A stretch of 64,000 nt of DNA from Luteimonas sp. JM171 (GCF_001717465.1 NZ_CP017074.1:2756873-2820872); one strand, 5' to 3'; counted from the first letter of the stretch, positions 22,349-32,144 are shown. Numbers and translations are program-made. Notes: generated by a model from the letters alone, not told the origin.

Positions 22349-23578
22349 ATGAGCCCCCCGCCGATTGAAATCGATGCCCGCGAGTTGCCACCGCTGGGCA
22401 TGGCGCCGGAAGACTTCCTGCGCGATTACTGGCAGAAGCGCCCGCTGCTGATCCGCAACGCGTTCCCCGGGTTCGAATCACCCATTGCCCCGGAGGACCT
22501 GGCCGGCCTGGCCTGCGAGGACGGGGTGCTGGCGCGGATCGTCGCCCATGAGCGCGAAACCGACAAATGGCTGCTGCGCCACGGCCCCTTCCCCGAGGAG
22601 ATGTTCCCGAAGCTGCCCGACCACGACTGGACCCTGCTGGTGCAGGACGTGGACAAGTGGGACGCCGACATCGCCGCCCTGCTGCCCCATTTCAGCTTCC
22701 TGCCGCGCTGGCGCATCGACGATGTCATGGTGAGTTTCACCGCGCCGGGCGGATCGGTGGGCGCGCACGTGGACCAGTACGACGTGTTCCTGCTGCAGGC
22801 CCAGGGCCACCGCCGCTGGCAAATCGACGACCGCCCGGACCCGCCGCTGCATTACCGGCCGGACACCGAACTGCGCCTGCTGCAGCGCTTCCGGCCCAGC
22901 CACGACTGGGTGCTCGGACCCGGGGACATGCTCTACCTGCCGCCCGGCGTGCCCCACCACGGCGTGGCGGAGGATGCATGCCTGACCTTCTCGGTGGGCA
23001 TGCGCGCGCCCTCGGCCGCGGAACTGATGGGCGACTGGGTAGACGCGATGATCGCCGAGGCCGACGACGCGCTGCGTTACAGCGACCCCGACCTGGAGCT
23101 GCCCGCCGACCCGCACGAGATCGACACGGCGGCGATGGACCGGGTGGTCGAAGCGCTCAACCAGCTGCGCATGCGCGACCCGGACCGGCTCGGCGACTGG
23201 TTTGGCCGCTTCATCACCATGTACCGGGCCGGGGCCACAGCGGCGCCCGGGGAGCAGCCCCGCTCGCGGATCGAGGTGGAGTGGGACCTGCAGCAGGGCG
23301 CGACCCTGCAGCGCCATCCCTGGACCCGGATGGCCTGGCGCCAGGCCGCGGACGGGGACCCGGGCCGGGCGCGCCTGTACGTGGCGGGCTCGGACCACCC
23401 ACTGCCGGCAGAAGACGCCGCGCGCATTGCCGCCGCGCACGAGGTCGACGGGGATCTGTACCAATCGCTTTCCCCGGACGGCCGCGACCTGCTGATCGAT
23501 CTCCTCGCCCAGGGCCATTTCCGGCTCGAGCTCGGTGATGGAACGCAGCAGGAGAACGAGGAGGACGACCCGGAGTGA
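22349..23578 (+). CDS. roxA: Ribosomal protein uL16 3-hydroxylase (JmjC/cupin, RoxA/YcfD)
   Basis: Fe(II)/2-oxoglutarate oxygenase that hydroxylates an arginine of ribosomal protein uL16; cytosolic. 409 residues, somewhat longer than E. coli YcfD (373). The N-terminal part has FLRDYWQKRPLLIRNAFPGF, characteristic of the family. The iron site is His140 and Asp142 (HVDQYD) with His203 or His204 (PPGVPHHGV). A dimerisation and winged-helix part follows to the C-terminus (LDLLAQGHF region), ending in an acidic tail. The stop overlaps the GTG start of the GNAT gene (GTGA), so the two are translationally coupled. Confidence 0.94.
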   Translation: MSPPPIEIDARELPPLGMAPEDFLRDYWQKRPLLIRNAFPGFESPIAPEDLAGLACEDGVLARIVAHERETDKWLLRHGPFPEEMFPKLPDHDWTLLVQDVDKWDADIAALLPHFSFLPRWRIDDVMVSFTAPGGSVGAHVDQYDVFLLQAQGHRRWQIDDRPDPPLHYRPDTELRLLQRFRPSHDWVLGPGDMLYLPPGVPHHGVAEDACLTFSVGMRAPSAAELMGDWVDAMIAEADDALRYSDPDLELPADPHEIDTAAMDRVVEALNQLRMRDPDRLGDWFGRFITMYRAGATAAPGEQPRSRIEVEWDLQQGATLQRHPWTRMAWRQAADGDPGRARLYVAGSDHPLPAEDAARIAAAHEVDGDLYQSLSPDGRDLLIDLLAQGHFRLELGDGTQQENEEDDPE

Positions 23579-24489
23579 GCGCGCACGGGCAGCGCTTCGA
23601 GGTGGGGCTTTACGGGTTCGCCCAGGCGCAGGCCGACTGCGGCCGCGTCCGCGATGAGGTGTTCGTCCGCGAGCAGGCCGTGCCTCCCGAGCTCGAGCGC
23701 GACGAACACGACCCGGACTGCATGCACGCGATCGCGCGCGACGCCACCGGCAGGGCCATCGGCACTGCACGGATCACCCCGGACGGGCGGATCGGGCGCA
23801 TGGCGGTGTTGCGGGAGTGGCGCGGGCTCGGGGTTGGCGACGCAATGCTCCGTGCCCTGCTCGATCACGCCCGGGCCAGCGGGCTGGGGGAAGTCCGGCT
23901 CCATGCCCAGGCGCCGGTCATCGGCTTCTACGCCGCGCGCGGCTTTTTCCCCACCGGGGGCCGCTTCCAGGAAGCGGGCATCGAGCACCAGGCCATGCGG
24001 ATGCTGCTGCCGCGCGCCGGAGCGGTGGAAACCCGTGAGGATGCGGTGGCGGTCACCGCGGCGGTGGTGGCCGGCGCCCGGGCCAGGCTGTGGCTGCGCA
24101 GCCGCGAGCTTGATCCCGGCGTGCTGGACGCCGAGCCCGTGCTGGAAGCGCTGCGTGCGTTCGCCGTCGGCGGGCGGGGGCGCGAGGTCCATGTGATCCT
24201 GCATGACCCGGCCGCGCCGCAGCGGGCGCATGCTCCCCTGCTGGGCCTGGCCCAGCGCCTGCCCAGCGTATTCCTGTTCCGGGCGGTGGACGACCCGGTC
24301 GATCGCGCCTTCGTGCCGGCCTTCGTGGCCAACGACGCGGGCGGCTACTACTTCCGCCGCCTGGGCCACCGCTTCGACGGCGACTGGGACCCGGCCGACC
24401 CCGGTCGCGCCCGCCAGCTGGCCGAGTCCTTCAAGCCGGTCTGGGAGCGGTCGCGCCCCTGCACCGAGCTGCGCGCGCTGGGCCTGTGA
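23575..24489 (+). CDS. GNAT acetyltransferase fused to a PLD-like C-terminal domain
   Basis: 304 residues in two parts. Residues 1-145 are a GNAT N-acetyltransferase of the ElaA/YjcF type, with CGRVRDEVFVREQAVP, the acetyl-CoA loop REWRGLGVGD and VIGFYAARGF. Residues about 155-300 are a second domain with HVILHDPAAPQRAHAPLL and LAQRLPSVFLFR; this resembles a degenerate phospholipase-D-like fold in related proteins (DUF7931), but the full HxKxxxxD signature is absent, so catalysis there is unlikely. GTG 23575 overlaps roxA by 4 nt. Coupling to a ribosome hydroxylase suggests a translation-related acetylation target, which is inference. A CCGCGG-acg-CCGCGG hairpin lies just after the stop at 24498-24512. 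Confidence 0.82.
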   Translation: MSAHGQRFEVGLYGFAQAQADCGRVRDEVFVREQAVPPELERDEHDPDCMHAIARDATGRAIGTARITPDGRIGRMAVLREWRGLGVGDAMLRALLDHARASGLGEVRLHAQAPVIGFYAARGFFPTGGRFQEAGIEHQAMRMLLPRAGAVETREDAVAVTAAVVAGARARLWLRSRELDPGVLDAEPVLEALRAFAVGGRGREVHVILHDPAAPQRAHAPLLGLAQRLPSVFLFRAVDDPVDRAFVPAFVANDAGGYYFRRLGHRFDGDWDPADPGRARQLAESFKPVWERSRPCTELRALGL

Positions 24490-24572
24490 GGCACCGCCCG
24501 CGGACGCCGCGGCGGGCCCTTGCCCATGTCCGGGACAGAGCGTTCCTGGTCGCCCTGTTCACGTCCAGCGGC

Positions 24573-24578
24573 TATAAT
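24573..24578 (+). promoter_or_regulatory. -10 box of the sucA-sucB-lpd operon
   Basis: Perfect TATAAT, 105 bp before the sucA GTG. No good -35 is visible at 16-18 bp, so an activator may be needed. The roughly 100-nt leader contains no gene. Confidence 0.5.
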
Positions 24579-24683
24579 TGATCGGGTTCCGTCCCGCAAG
24601 GCCGACGCTCACTGCCAAGGCCGCCACCAGGCCCGGCACGGCACCTCCCCACCCCCACATCATCCCGAGTCCCGACCCCAGAC

Positions 24684-27551
24684 GTGGAAAGTCTCCTGAA
24701 GAAGTTTGCGCAGTCTTCGCAGCTCGGCGCCAATGCCGCCTACATCGAAGACCTGTATGAGCAGTACCTGGTCAACCCCGACAGCGTTGGCCCCAAGTGG
24801 AAAAGCTGGTTCGACGAGTTCAAGGGACGCGAGGCGGGCGATGTCCCGCACTCCGCGATCCAGGAACGCGTGGCCGCCGCCGGCCGCGCGGCGCGCGAAG
24901 GCGCCATTGTCGCCGAGGGCGACGGCGGCGAGTCCTCCCGCAAGCAGGGCGCGGTGCTCAAGCTCATCACCGCCTACCGCTCGCGCGGCCACCTGCAGGC
25001 CGACATCGACCCGCTGGGCACGCTCGAGAAGCTCGACGCGCCTGATCTGGAACTGCCGTTCCACGGGCTGTCGGACGCCGACCTGGACGAGGAATTCCGC
25101 ACCGGCCCCGGCGGTGGCAGCACCAGCACCTTCGGCGGCCCCGAGCGCATGCGCCTGCGCGAGCTGCTGGGACTGCTGCGCAGCACCTACTGCGGCAGCA
25201 TCGGCGCCGAATTCATGCATATCCCCGACGCCACCCAGCGCCAGTGGCTCTACCAGCGCATGGAGCGGGCCGGCGGCAACTTCCATCGCAGCAGGGAAGA
25301 AAAGATCCGCACCCTGGAGCGGCTCACCGCCGCCGAGGGCCTGGAACGCTACCTGCACACCAAGTACGTCGGCCAGAAGCGCTTCTCGCTGGAAGGCGGC
25401 GATTCGCTGATCCCCGGGCTGGACGCGATGATCCAGCGCGCCGGCAACGACAACGTCAAGGACATCGTGATCGGCATGGCCCACCGCGGCCGCCTCAACG
25501 TGCTGGTCAACACCCTGGGCAAGAACCCGCGCAAGCTGTTCGACGAGTTCGAGGGCAAGTTCGACCAGCCGACCGACCGCGCCCACACCGGCGACGTGAA
25601 GTACCACATGGGCTTCTCGGCCGACGTGCGCACCGGCGGCGGCCCGGTCCACCTGGCGCTGGCGTTCAACCCTTCGCACCTTGAGATCGTCGGCCCGGTG
25701 GTCGCGGGCAGCGCACGCTCGCGCCAGCACCGTCGGCGCGACACTGAGCGCAAGGCCGTGCTGCCCGTGCTGCTGCATGGCGACGCCGCCTTCGCCGGCC
25801 AGGGCGTGGTGATGGAACTGATGCAGATGTCGCAGGCCCGCGGCTTCGCGGTCGGCGGCACCGTGCACATCGTCATCAACAACCAGGTCGGCTTCACCAC
25901 CAGCGACCAGCAGGACGCCCGCTCCACCCTGTACTGCACCGACGTGGCCAAGATGATCGCCGCGCCCGTGCTGCACGTGAACGGCGACGACCCGGACGCG
26001 GTGGTGTTCTGCATGGAGATGGCCTTCGACTTCCGCCAGAAGTTCGGCAAGGACGTGGTCATCGACCTGGTCTGCTACCGCCGCCACGGCCACAACGAGG
26101 CGGACGAGCCGGCGGCGACCCAGCCGCTGATGTACCAGATCATCCGCAAGCACAAGACCCCGCGCGAGCTGTACGCCACCAAGCTGATCGCGGACGGCAC
26201 CATCGACGAAGCGGGCGCCAAGGCCCTGGTTGACGGCTACCGCGACAAGCTCGACGCCGGCGAGGTCACCACCGAGCTGGTCGATGCGGCCCCGGACGAC
26301 TACGACCTCACCATCGACTGGGACACCTACCTCAAGGGCACCCTGGCCGACGAGGTCGACACCCGGTTTGACGCCGACAGGCTGCGCGAGCTGGCCGCGA
26401 CCATCAGCGAGGTCCCGGAAGGACTCTCGCTGCATGCCCGCGTGGCCCGCATTTACCAGGACCGGCAGAAGATGGCCGCCGGCGAAATCCCGGGCGACTG
26501 GGGCTTTGCCGAGAACCTTGCCTACGCCACCCTGCTCGACGCCGGCAACCGCCTGCGCCTGGTGGGCCAGGACTCCGGCCGCGGTACCTTCTTCCACCGC
26601 CACGCGGTGCTGCACGACCAGAAGACCGGCGAGGACTACCTGCCGCTGCGCCAGCTGGTGGAGAACCCGGAGGACGCCACCATCATCGACTCGCTGCTCA
26701 GCGAGGAAGCGGTGATGGCGTTCGAGTACGGCTACTCCACCTCCGAGCCCAACACCCTGTGCATCTGGGAGGCCCAGTTCGGCGACTTCGCCAACGGCGC
26801 CCAGGTGGTGATCGACCAGTTCGTCTCCTCGGGCGAGGCCAAGTGGGGCCGCCTGTCCGGCCTGGCGCTGTTCCTCCCGCACGGCTACGAAGGCCAGGGC
26901 CCCGAGCACAGCTCGGCGCGCCTTGAGCGCTTCCTGCAGCTGTGCGCGCTGGACAACATGATGGTGTGCGTGCCGACCACCCCGGCGCAGGCGTTCCACA
27001 TGATCCGCCGCCAGATCTGCATGCCCACCCGCAAGCCGCTGGTGGTGATGACGCCCAAGTCGATGTTGCGCCACAAGCTGGCGGTCTCGACCCTGGACGA
27101 GCTCGCCAACGGCAGCTTCCAGCACCTGATCCCCGACGCGAAGGTCAAGCCGGCCAAGGCCAAGGGCAAGCGCGTGGTGGTGTGCTCGGGCAAGGTGTAC
27201 TACGACCTGCTCGAGGAGCGCGGCAAGCAGGGGCTGGACGACGAGATCCCGCTGATCCGCGTGGAACAGCTGTATCCGTTCCCGCGCGAGCTGCTGGCGG
27301 CCGAGCTCAAGCGCTACGGCAAGGACACCGACGTGATCTGGTGCCAGGAAGAGCCGCAGAACCAGGGCGCGTGGTACCAGATCAAGCACCACCTGGAGTT
27401 CTGCCTGGCCGATGGACAGAAGCTGCACTACGCCGGCCGCGCCCGCTCGCCGTCGCCCGCCGTGGGCCACTTCAACGTCCACGTCGAGGAGCAGACGGCG
27501 CTGATCGCCGATGCCCTGGTCAACCCGCCCAAGGGCATGTCGGCCGAATAA
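24684..27551 (+). CDS. sucA: 2-oxoglutarate dehydrogenase E1 component
   Basis: Thiamine-diphosphate enzyme that decarboxylates 2-oxoglutarate and passes the succinyl group to the lipoyl arm of SucB. 955 residues (E. coli 933). Motifs: N-terminal FAQSSQL and AAYIEDLYEQYL, the active-site histidine in MAHRGRLNVL, the ThDP/Mg loop from GDAAFAGQG to NNQVGFTT, and C-terminal HGYEGQGPEHSSAR. GTG 24684 is the only start giving the normal N-terminus, although no clear ribosome-binding site precedes it (the leader is C-rich). The gene is 36 bp ahead of sucB and leads the full 2-oxoglutarate dehydrogenase operon. No sdh or suc C/D genes flank it. Confidence 0.97.
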   Translation: MESLLKKFAQSSQLGANAAYIEDLYEQYLVNPDSVGPKWKSWFDEFKGREAGDVPHSAIQERVAAAGRAAREGAIVAEGDGGESSRKQGAVLKLITAYRSRGHLQADIDPLGTLEKLDAPDLELPFHGLSDADLDEEFRTGPGGGSTSTFGGPERMRLRELLGLLRSTYCGSIGAEFMHIPDATQRQWLYQRMERAGGNFHRSREEKIRTLERLTAAEGLERYLHTKYVGQKRFSLEGGDSLIPGLDAMIQRAGNDNVKDIVIGMAHRGRLNVLVNTLGKNPRKLFDEFEGKFDQPTDRAHTGDVKYHMGFSADVRTGGGPVHLALAFNPSHLEIVGPVVAGSARSRQHRRRDTERKAVLPVLLHGDAAFAGQGVVMELMQMSQARGFAVGGTVHIVINNQVGFTTSDQQDARSTLYCTDVAKMIAAPVLHVNGDDPDAVVFCMEMAFDFRQKFGKDVVIDLVCYRRHGHNEADEPAATQPLMYQIIRKHKTPRELYATKLIADGTIDEAGAKALVDGYRDKLDAGEVTTELVDAAPDDYDLTIDWDTYLKGTLADEVDTRFDADRLRELAATISEVPEGLSLHARVARIYQDRQKMAAGEIPGDWGFAENLAYATLLDAGNRLRLVGQDSGRGTFFHRHAVLHDQKTGEDYLPLRQLVENPEDATIIDSLLSEEAVMAFEYGYSTSEPNTLCIWEAQFGDFANGAQVVIDQFVSSGEAKWGRLSGLALFLPHGYEGQGPEHSSARLERFLQLCALDNMMVCVPTTPAQAFHMIRRQICMPTRKPLVVMTPKSMLRHKLAVSTLDELANGSFQHLIPDAKVKPAKAKGKRVVVCSGKVYYDLLEERGKQGLDDEIPLIRVEQLYPFPRELLAAELKRYGKDTDVIWCQEEPQNQGAWYQIKHHLEFCLADGQKLHYAGRARSPSPAVGHFNVHVEEQTALIADALVNPPKGMSAE

Positions 27552-27587
27552 CCCTCCCCTCTTACGAATTACTGCCAGGAAGCTGCA

Positions 27588-28826
27588 ATGGCCACTGAAA
27601 TCAAGGTCCCCGTCCTCCCCGAATCCGTCGCCGACGCGACCATCGCCGCCTGGCACAAGAAGGTCGGCGATTCCGTCAGCCGCGACGAGAACATCGTCGA
27701 CCTGGAGACCGACAAGGTCGTGCTCGAGGTGCCCTCCCCCGTGGACGGCGTGATCAAGGAGCTGAAGTTCGAGGAAGGTGACACCGTCACCAGCCAGCAG
27801 CTGCTGGCGATCATCGAGGAAGGCGCCGCCGCCGAGGCCCCGAAGGCCGAATCCGGCAGCAAGGACAAGCAGGCGCCGGCCGCCGGTGACGAGGAAGTGC
27901 AGTCGAAGGCCGGTGCCAAGGCCGCCGACGACAAGGCTCCGTCCTCCACCAAGCCGCAGCCCGCCTCCTCCTCCACCGACGACCTGCCGCCGGGCGCGCG
28001 CTTCACCGCCCGCAGCGAAGGCATCGACCCGTCTCAGGTCGAAGGCACCGGCCGCCGCGGCGCGGTGACCAAGGAAGACCTGGTCAACTACGCCGCCGGC
28101 AAGAGCGCCGGCGTCTCCGGCGGACACCGTCCGGAAGAGCGCGTGCCGATGACCCGCATCCGCAAGCGCATCGCCGAGCGCCTGATGCACTCCAAGGAGT
28201 CCATCGCCATGCTCACCTCGTTCAACGAGGTCAACCTGGGCAAGGTGATGGCCATGCGCAAGGAGATGGGTGAGCAGTTCCAGAAGCAGCACGGCATCAA
28301 GCTGGGCTTCATGAGCTTCTTCGCCAAGGCCGCCGCCAACGCGCTGCAGAAGTACCCGGTCATCAACGCCTCGGTGGACGGCGACGACATCATCTACCAC
28401 GGCTACGCCGACATCTCGGTGGCCATCTCCACCGATCGCGGCCTGGTCACGCCGGTGCTGCGCAACGTCGAGCGGATGAACTTCGCCGAGGTCGAACAGG
28501 GCATCGCGGATTACGCGGTGGCCGCGCGCGAAGGCGGCCTGAAGCTGGAAGACCTGCAGGGCGGCACCTTCACCATCACCAACGGCGGCACCTTCGGCTC
28601 GCTGATGTCGACCCCGATCGTCAACCCGCCGCAGTCCGCGATCCTGGGCATGCACACCATCAAGGAGCGCCCGGTCGTCGAGGACGGCCAGGTGGTGGCC
28701 GCGCCGATGATGTACATCGCGCTGTCCTACGACCACCGCATCATCGACGGCAAGGACGCGGTGCTGTTCCTGGTCGACATCAAGAACCAGCTCGAGAACC
28801 CCGGCCGCATGCTGCTGGGCCTGTGA
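27588..28826 (+). CDS. sucB: Dihydrolipoyl succinyltransferase, E2 of 2-oxoglutarate dehydrogenase
   Basis: 412 residues. A single lipoyl domain (1-76) carries the lipoylated Lys43 in [12 protein letters not shown] Lys/Ala/Ser/Pro-rich linker (about 82-125), the E1/E3-binding domain (about 130-165, [19 protein letters not shown]) and the catalytic domain (about 185-412) follow. The catalytic histidine is in [11 protein letters not shown] near the C-terminus. It forms the core of the complex and transfers succinyl to CoA. AGGAAG sits 8 nt before the ATG. It overlaps an alternative GTG of lpd by 4 nt. Confidence 0.97.
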   Translation: MATEIKVPVLPESVADATIAAWHKKVGDSVSRDENIVDLETDKVVLEVPSPVDGVIKELKFEEGDTVTSQQLLAIIEEGAAAEAPKAESGSKDKQAPAAGDEEVQSKAGAKAADDKAPSSTKPQPASSSTDDLPPGARFTARSEGIDPSQVEGTGRRGAVTKEDLVNYAAGKSAGVSGGHRPEERVPMTRIRKRIAERLMHSKESIAMLTSFNEVNLGKVMAMRKEMGEQFQKQHGIKLGFMSFFAKAAANALQKYPVINASVDGDDIIYHGYADISVAISTDRGLVTPVLRNVERMNFAEVEQGIADYAVAAREGGLKLEDLQGGTFTITNGGTFGSLMSTPIVNPPQSAILGMHTIKERPVVEDGQVVAAPMMYIALSYDHRIIDGKDAVLFLVDIKNQLENPGRMLLGL

Positions 28827-28843
28827 GCAACAAGGAAACCGAC

Positions 28844-30295
28844 ATGGCTGAAGAATTCGACGTCGTCGTCATTGGCGCCGGCCCCGCCGGCTACCACGCC
28901 GCAATCCGCGCCGCCCAGCTGGGCATGAGCGTGGCCTGCGTGGACGCGGGCCTGGGCAAGGACGGCAAGCCGGCGGTGGGCGGCACCTGCCTGCGCGTGG
29001 GCTGCATCCCCTCCAAGGCGCTGCTGGACTCCTCGCGCCAGTTCCACAACCTGCAGCACGTGTTCGAGCAGCACGGCATCTCCGCCAAGGATCCGCAGAT
29101 CGACGTGGAGAAGATGGTCGGCCGCAAGGACGCCATCGTGAAGCAGTTCACCGGCGGCATCTCGCAGCTTTTCAAGGCCAACAAGGTCAAGCCGTACTAC
29201 GGCTTCGCCACCCTCCACGCCGACCGCGTGGTGAAGGTGAAGCAGCACGAGGGCGGTGAGGTGGAGCTCAAGGGCACCAACGTGATCATCGCCGCGGGCT
29301 CGGATTCGATCGAGCTGCCGTTCGCGAAGTTCGATGGCGAATACATCGTCGACAACGTCGGCGCGCTGGACTTCAAGGAAACCCCGAAGCGCCTGGCGGT
29401 GATCGGTGCCGGCGTGATCGGCCTGGAACTGGGCAGCGTGTGGAAACGCCTGGGCGCCGAGGTCACCATCCTCGAGGCCATGCCGGAGTTCCTGGCCGCC
29501 GCCGACGCCGAGGTGTCGAAGGTCGCCGCGCGCGAGTTCAAGAAGCAGGGCCTGGACATCCGCCTGGGCGCCAAGGTCTCCAAGGCCGAGGTCATTCCTG
29601 CAAAGGCGGGCGGCAAGAGCAAGAAGAAGGAAGTCCAGGTCACCTTCGAGGACAAGAAGGGCGAGCAGACCATCACCGTCGACAAGCTGCTGGTGGCCGT
29701 GGGCCGCAAGGCCGCGTCGAAGGGCCTGCTGGCCGACGACAGCGGGGTGAAGCTCAATGACCGCGGCCAGATCGAGGTCGACGAGCACTGCCACACCGGC
29801 GTGGACGGTGTGTGGGCCGTGGGCGACTGCGTGCGCGGGCCGATGCTGGCGCACAAGGGTTTCGAGGAAGGCATCGCTGTGGCGGAGCTGATTGCGGGCC
29901 TGCCCGGCCACGTCAACATGGACACCATCCCCTGGGTCATCTACACCGAGCCGGAGCTGGCCTGGGTCGGCAAGACCGAGCAGCAGCTCAAGGAAGAAGG
30001 CATCCCCTACAAGGCGGGCAGCTTCCCGTTCGCCGCCAACGGCCGCGCGGTGGCGATGGTCGAGCCGGCCGGCTTCGTGAAGGTGCTGGCCCATGCCGAG
30101 ACCGACCGCGTGCTTGGCATGCACCTGGTGGGCGCCAACGTCTCCGAGCTGGTGCACGAGGGCGTGCTGACCATGGAGTTCAAGGGATCGGCCGACGACC
30201 TGGCGCGGATCTGCCATGCGCACCCGAGCCTGTCGGAGGTCATCCACGACGCCGCCATGGCCGTGCACAAGCGCGCCATCCACAAGGCCAACTGA
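28844..30295 (+). CDS. lpdA: Dihydrolipoyl dehydrogenase (E3)
   Basis: 483 residues. FAD motif VIGAGPAGYHAA at the N-terminus; redox-active disulfide Cys49-Cys54 in GTCLRVGCIPSK; second Rossmann motif VIGAGVIGLELGSVW for NAD; C-terminal interface HAHPSLSEVIHDA with the catalytic His-Glu pair. It reoxidises the dihydrolipoyl arm of SucB with NAD+. I choose ATG 28844, preceded by AAGGA; a GTG at 28823 overlapping the sucB stop would add seven residues. A 30-residue insertion-like Lys-rich loop (GGKSKKKEVQV) lies in the NAD domain. A hairpin terminator follows. Confidence 0.96.
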   Translation: MAEEFDVVVIGAGPAGYHAAIRAAQLGMSVACVDAGLGKDGKPAVGGTCLRVGCIPSKALLDSSRQFHNLQHVFEQHGISAKDPQIDVEKMVGRKDAIVKQFTGGISQLFKANKVKPYYGFATLHADRVVKVKQHEGGEVELKGTNVIIAAGSDSIELPFAKFDGEYIVDNVGALDFKETPKRLAVIGAGVIGLELGSVWKRLGAEVTILEAMPEFLAAADAEVSKVAAREFKKQGLDIRLGAKVSKAEVIPAKAGGKSKKKEVQVTFEDKKGEQTITVDKLLVAVGRKAASKGLLADDSGVKLNDRGQIEVDEHCHTGVDGVWAVGDCVRGPMLAHKGFEEGIAVAELIAGLPGHVNMDTIPWVIYTEPELAWVGKTEQQLKEEGIPYKAGSFPFAANGRAVAMVEPAGFVKVLAHAETDRVLGMHLVGANVSELVHEGVLTMEFKGSADDLARICHAHPSLSEVIHDAAMAVHKRAIHKAN

Positions 30296-30329
30296 GGCTG
30301 CGCCTGGCTTCACCAGGCACACAGTCGAC

Positions 30330-30364
30330 CGACGCCGGGCCACAGCGCCCGGCGTCGCCGTTTT
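30330..30364 (+). terminator. Rho-independent terminator after lpdA
   Basis: CGACGCCGGGC (30330-30340), 6-nt loop, GCCCGGCGTCG (30347-30357), then CCG and TTTT. An 11-bp perfect stem with a T-tract closes the suc operon. Confidence 0.8.
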
Positions 30365-30399
30365 CACCTTCCGGCCACGGCCGGGGCGAAGGACAAGCG

Positions 30400-30993
30400 A
30401 TGAAGAACCTCTGCGTGTACTGCGGCTCCAACACCGGTAGCAAGCCGGTCTACCAGGAACAGGCGATCGCGCTGGGTACGCGCCTGGCGAAGGACGGGAT
30501 CGGCCTGGTGTATGGCGGCGGCAACATCGGGTTGATGGGCGCGGTGGCCGATGCGGTGATGCAGGCCGGCGGCCATGTCACGGGCGTGATCCCCGAGCAG
30601 CTGGTGCAGATGGAGGTGGCGCACAACGGCGTCACCCGGCTGGAGGTCGTCGGCTCGATGCACGAGCGCAAGAAGCGCATGTTCGACCTGGCCGACGGCT
30701 TCGTCGCCCTGCCCGGCGGCTTCGGCACGCTGGAGGAGATCATCGAGATGCTCACCTGGCGGCAGCTGGGCATCGGCGACAAGCCCTGCGCGTTCCTGGA
30801 CGTGGCCGGCTACTGGTCGCCCATCGCGCGGATGATGGACCGCATGGTGGCCGATCGCTTCCTGCACCCCGACCAGCGGCGGGACCTGTGGATCGGCGAT
30901 GACATCGGAGAAATGCTCGGCTGGATGAAGGGGTACGAACCCGTCCAGGCCACCAAGTGGCTGAACGAGAAGCGGGGCAAGTCGCTGCGCTGA
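30400..30993 (+). CDS. LOG family nucleotide 5'-monophosphate phosphoribohydrolase
   Basis: 197 residues. The motif LPGGFGTLEEIIEMLTW holds the PGGxGTxxE signature, and MHERKKRMFDLADGF gives the conserved Arg and Lys for phosphate binding. LOG proteins release the base from N6-modified AMP (cytokinin activation) or from AMP and other nucleotides (PpnN-like). The short length fits type I LOG. Bacterial members are often called 'TIGR00730 family' or misannotated as lysine decarboxylase. It lies between a terminator and the AcuI-type reductase, apparently with its own promoter, which I cannot place. Confidence 0.9.
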   Translation: MKNLCVYCGSNTGSKPVYQEQAIALGTRLAKDGIGLVYGGGNIGLMGAVADAVMQAGGHVTGVIPEQLVQMEVAHNGVTRLEVVGSMHERKKRMFDLADGFVALPGGFGTLEEIIEMLTWRQLGIGDKPCAFLDVAGYWSPIARMMDRMVADRFLHPDQRRDLWIGDDIGEMLGWMKGYEPVQATKWLNEKRGKSLR

Positions 30994-31072
30994 GCCGCAC
31001 GCTGCGGCCCGCCGTGGGCGCGGCTGCGATTCCGGTCCCGCCGCGGCACAATGGTCGGCCCCCATTCCTGGT

Positions 31073-32074
31073 ATGTCGATGTCCATTCCTGAGACATTCG
31101 CGGCCTTCCGCATCCACAACGACGAGGGCGGCTACCGCGCCGGCATCGAGGCGGTGGCGCTCGATCAGCTTTCGGCTGGCGAGGTGGTCATCCGCGCAGT
31201 CCACTCCTCGGTCAACTTCAAGGACGCCCTCGCCGGCACCGGCAAGGGCAAGATCCTGCGCCGCTTCCCGCTGGTGGGCGGGATCGACGTCGCCGGCCAC
31301 GTCGTGGCCTCCACCGACCCCCGCTTCCGCGAAGGCGACCCCGTGCTGGTCACCGGCCGTGGGCTGGGCGAGACCCGCGATGGCGGTTACGCCCAGTACG
31401 TGCGCGTGGATGCAGACATGCCGGTGCCCCTGCCCGACGGCCTGGACCTGCGCGAAGCAATGATCCTGGGCACCGCCGGCTTCACCGCGGCGCTGGCGCT
31501 GGTGCGCATGGTCCACAACGGACAGACGCCGGCGATGGGCCCGCTGGCGGTCACCGGCGCCACCGGTGGCGTGGGCTCGCTGGCCGTGGACATCTTCAGC
31601 GCCGCCGGCTTCGAGGTTCACGCCATCAGCGGCAAGGCCGACCAGGTGGACTACCTCAAGGCGCTGGGCGCCAACCAGGTGCTGGGTCGCGACGCGCTGC
31701 AGACCGCCCGGCCGCTGGAGACCGCGCGCTTTGCCGGCGGCATCGACAACGTCGGCGGGCCCATGCTGGCCAGCCTGCTTGCGCAGACCTGTCCCTACGG
31801 CAACGTCGGCAGCGCCGGCCTGGCCGCCGACCATCGCCTGGATGCGACGGTGATGCCACTGATCCTGCGGGGCGTGTCGCTGTTGGGCGTTGCTTCCACC
31901 GAGCCGCCCGCAGCCCTGCGCGACGAGGCCTGGCGGCGGCTGGCCGGCGACTGGAAGCCGCGCCACCTGGCACGCATCTGCACCCGCGAGGTCACGCTGG
32001 AGGAATTGCCCGGCGTGTTTGACACCATGCTGGCCGGAGGCTCACTGGGCCGGACGCTCGTCACCCTTCCATGA
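31073..32074 (+). CDS. Acrylyl-CoA reductase-like NADPH oxidoreductase (YhdH/AcuI family)
   Basis: 333 residues, zinc-free medium-chain reductase. GroES-like N-terminal half (HSSVNFKDALAGTGKGKI, PLVGGIDVAGHV) and a Rossmann domain with VTGATGGVGSLAVDI. The family reduces acryloyl-CoA to propionyl-CoA with NADPH, detoxifying acrylate; many members have broader quinone reductase activity. The first ATG (31073) is used; a second in-frame ATG at 31079 is equally possible. It is 79 bp after the LOG gene and 70 bp before the response regulator, each likely transcribed separately. Confidence 0.92.
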   Translation: MSMSIPETFAAFRIHNDEGGYRAGIEAVALDQLSAGEVVIRAVHSSVNFKDALAGTGKGKILRRFPLVGGIDVAGHVVASTDPRFREGDPVLVTGRGLGETRDGGYAQYVRVDADMPVPLPDGLDLREAMILGTAGFTAALALVRMVHNGQTPAMGPLAVTGATGGVGSLAVDIFSAAGFEVHAISGKADQVDYLKALGANQVLGRDALQTARPLETARFAGGIDNVGGPMLASLLAQTCPYGNVGSAGLAADHRLDATVMPLILRGVSLLGVASTEPPAALRDEAWRRLAGDWKPRHLARICTREVTLEELPGVFDTMLAGGSLGRTLVTLP

Positions 32075-32092
32075 CGGGCGCGCAGCGCCGGC

Positions 32093-32120
32093 TTGCCCGC
32101 GCGCCAGTGCCCGATACAAT
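32093..32120 (+). promoter_or_regulatory. Promoter of the PilH-like response regulator
   Basis: TTGCCC (32093-32098), 16-bp spacer, TACAAT (32115-32120), 24 bp before the ATG. The -35 matches 4/6, the -10 5/6. Confidence 0.55.
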
Positions 32121-32144
32121 CGCCATTCACTTTTGGGGATCCAC

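Noticed and set aside
24578..24760. Possible 60-residue peptide upstream of sucA
   Set aside because: It starts inside the -10 box region, overlaps the sucA start and has Pro/Arg-rich shadow composition.
24660..28736. A 1358-codon open frame on the minus strand
   Set aside because: Antisense to sucA and sucB, whose protein products are unmistakable. Same shadow composition.
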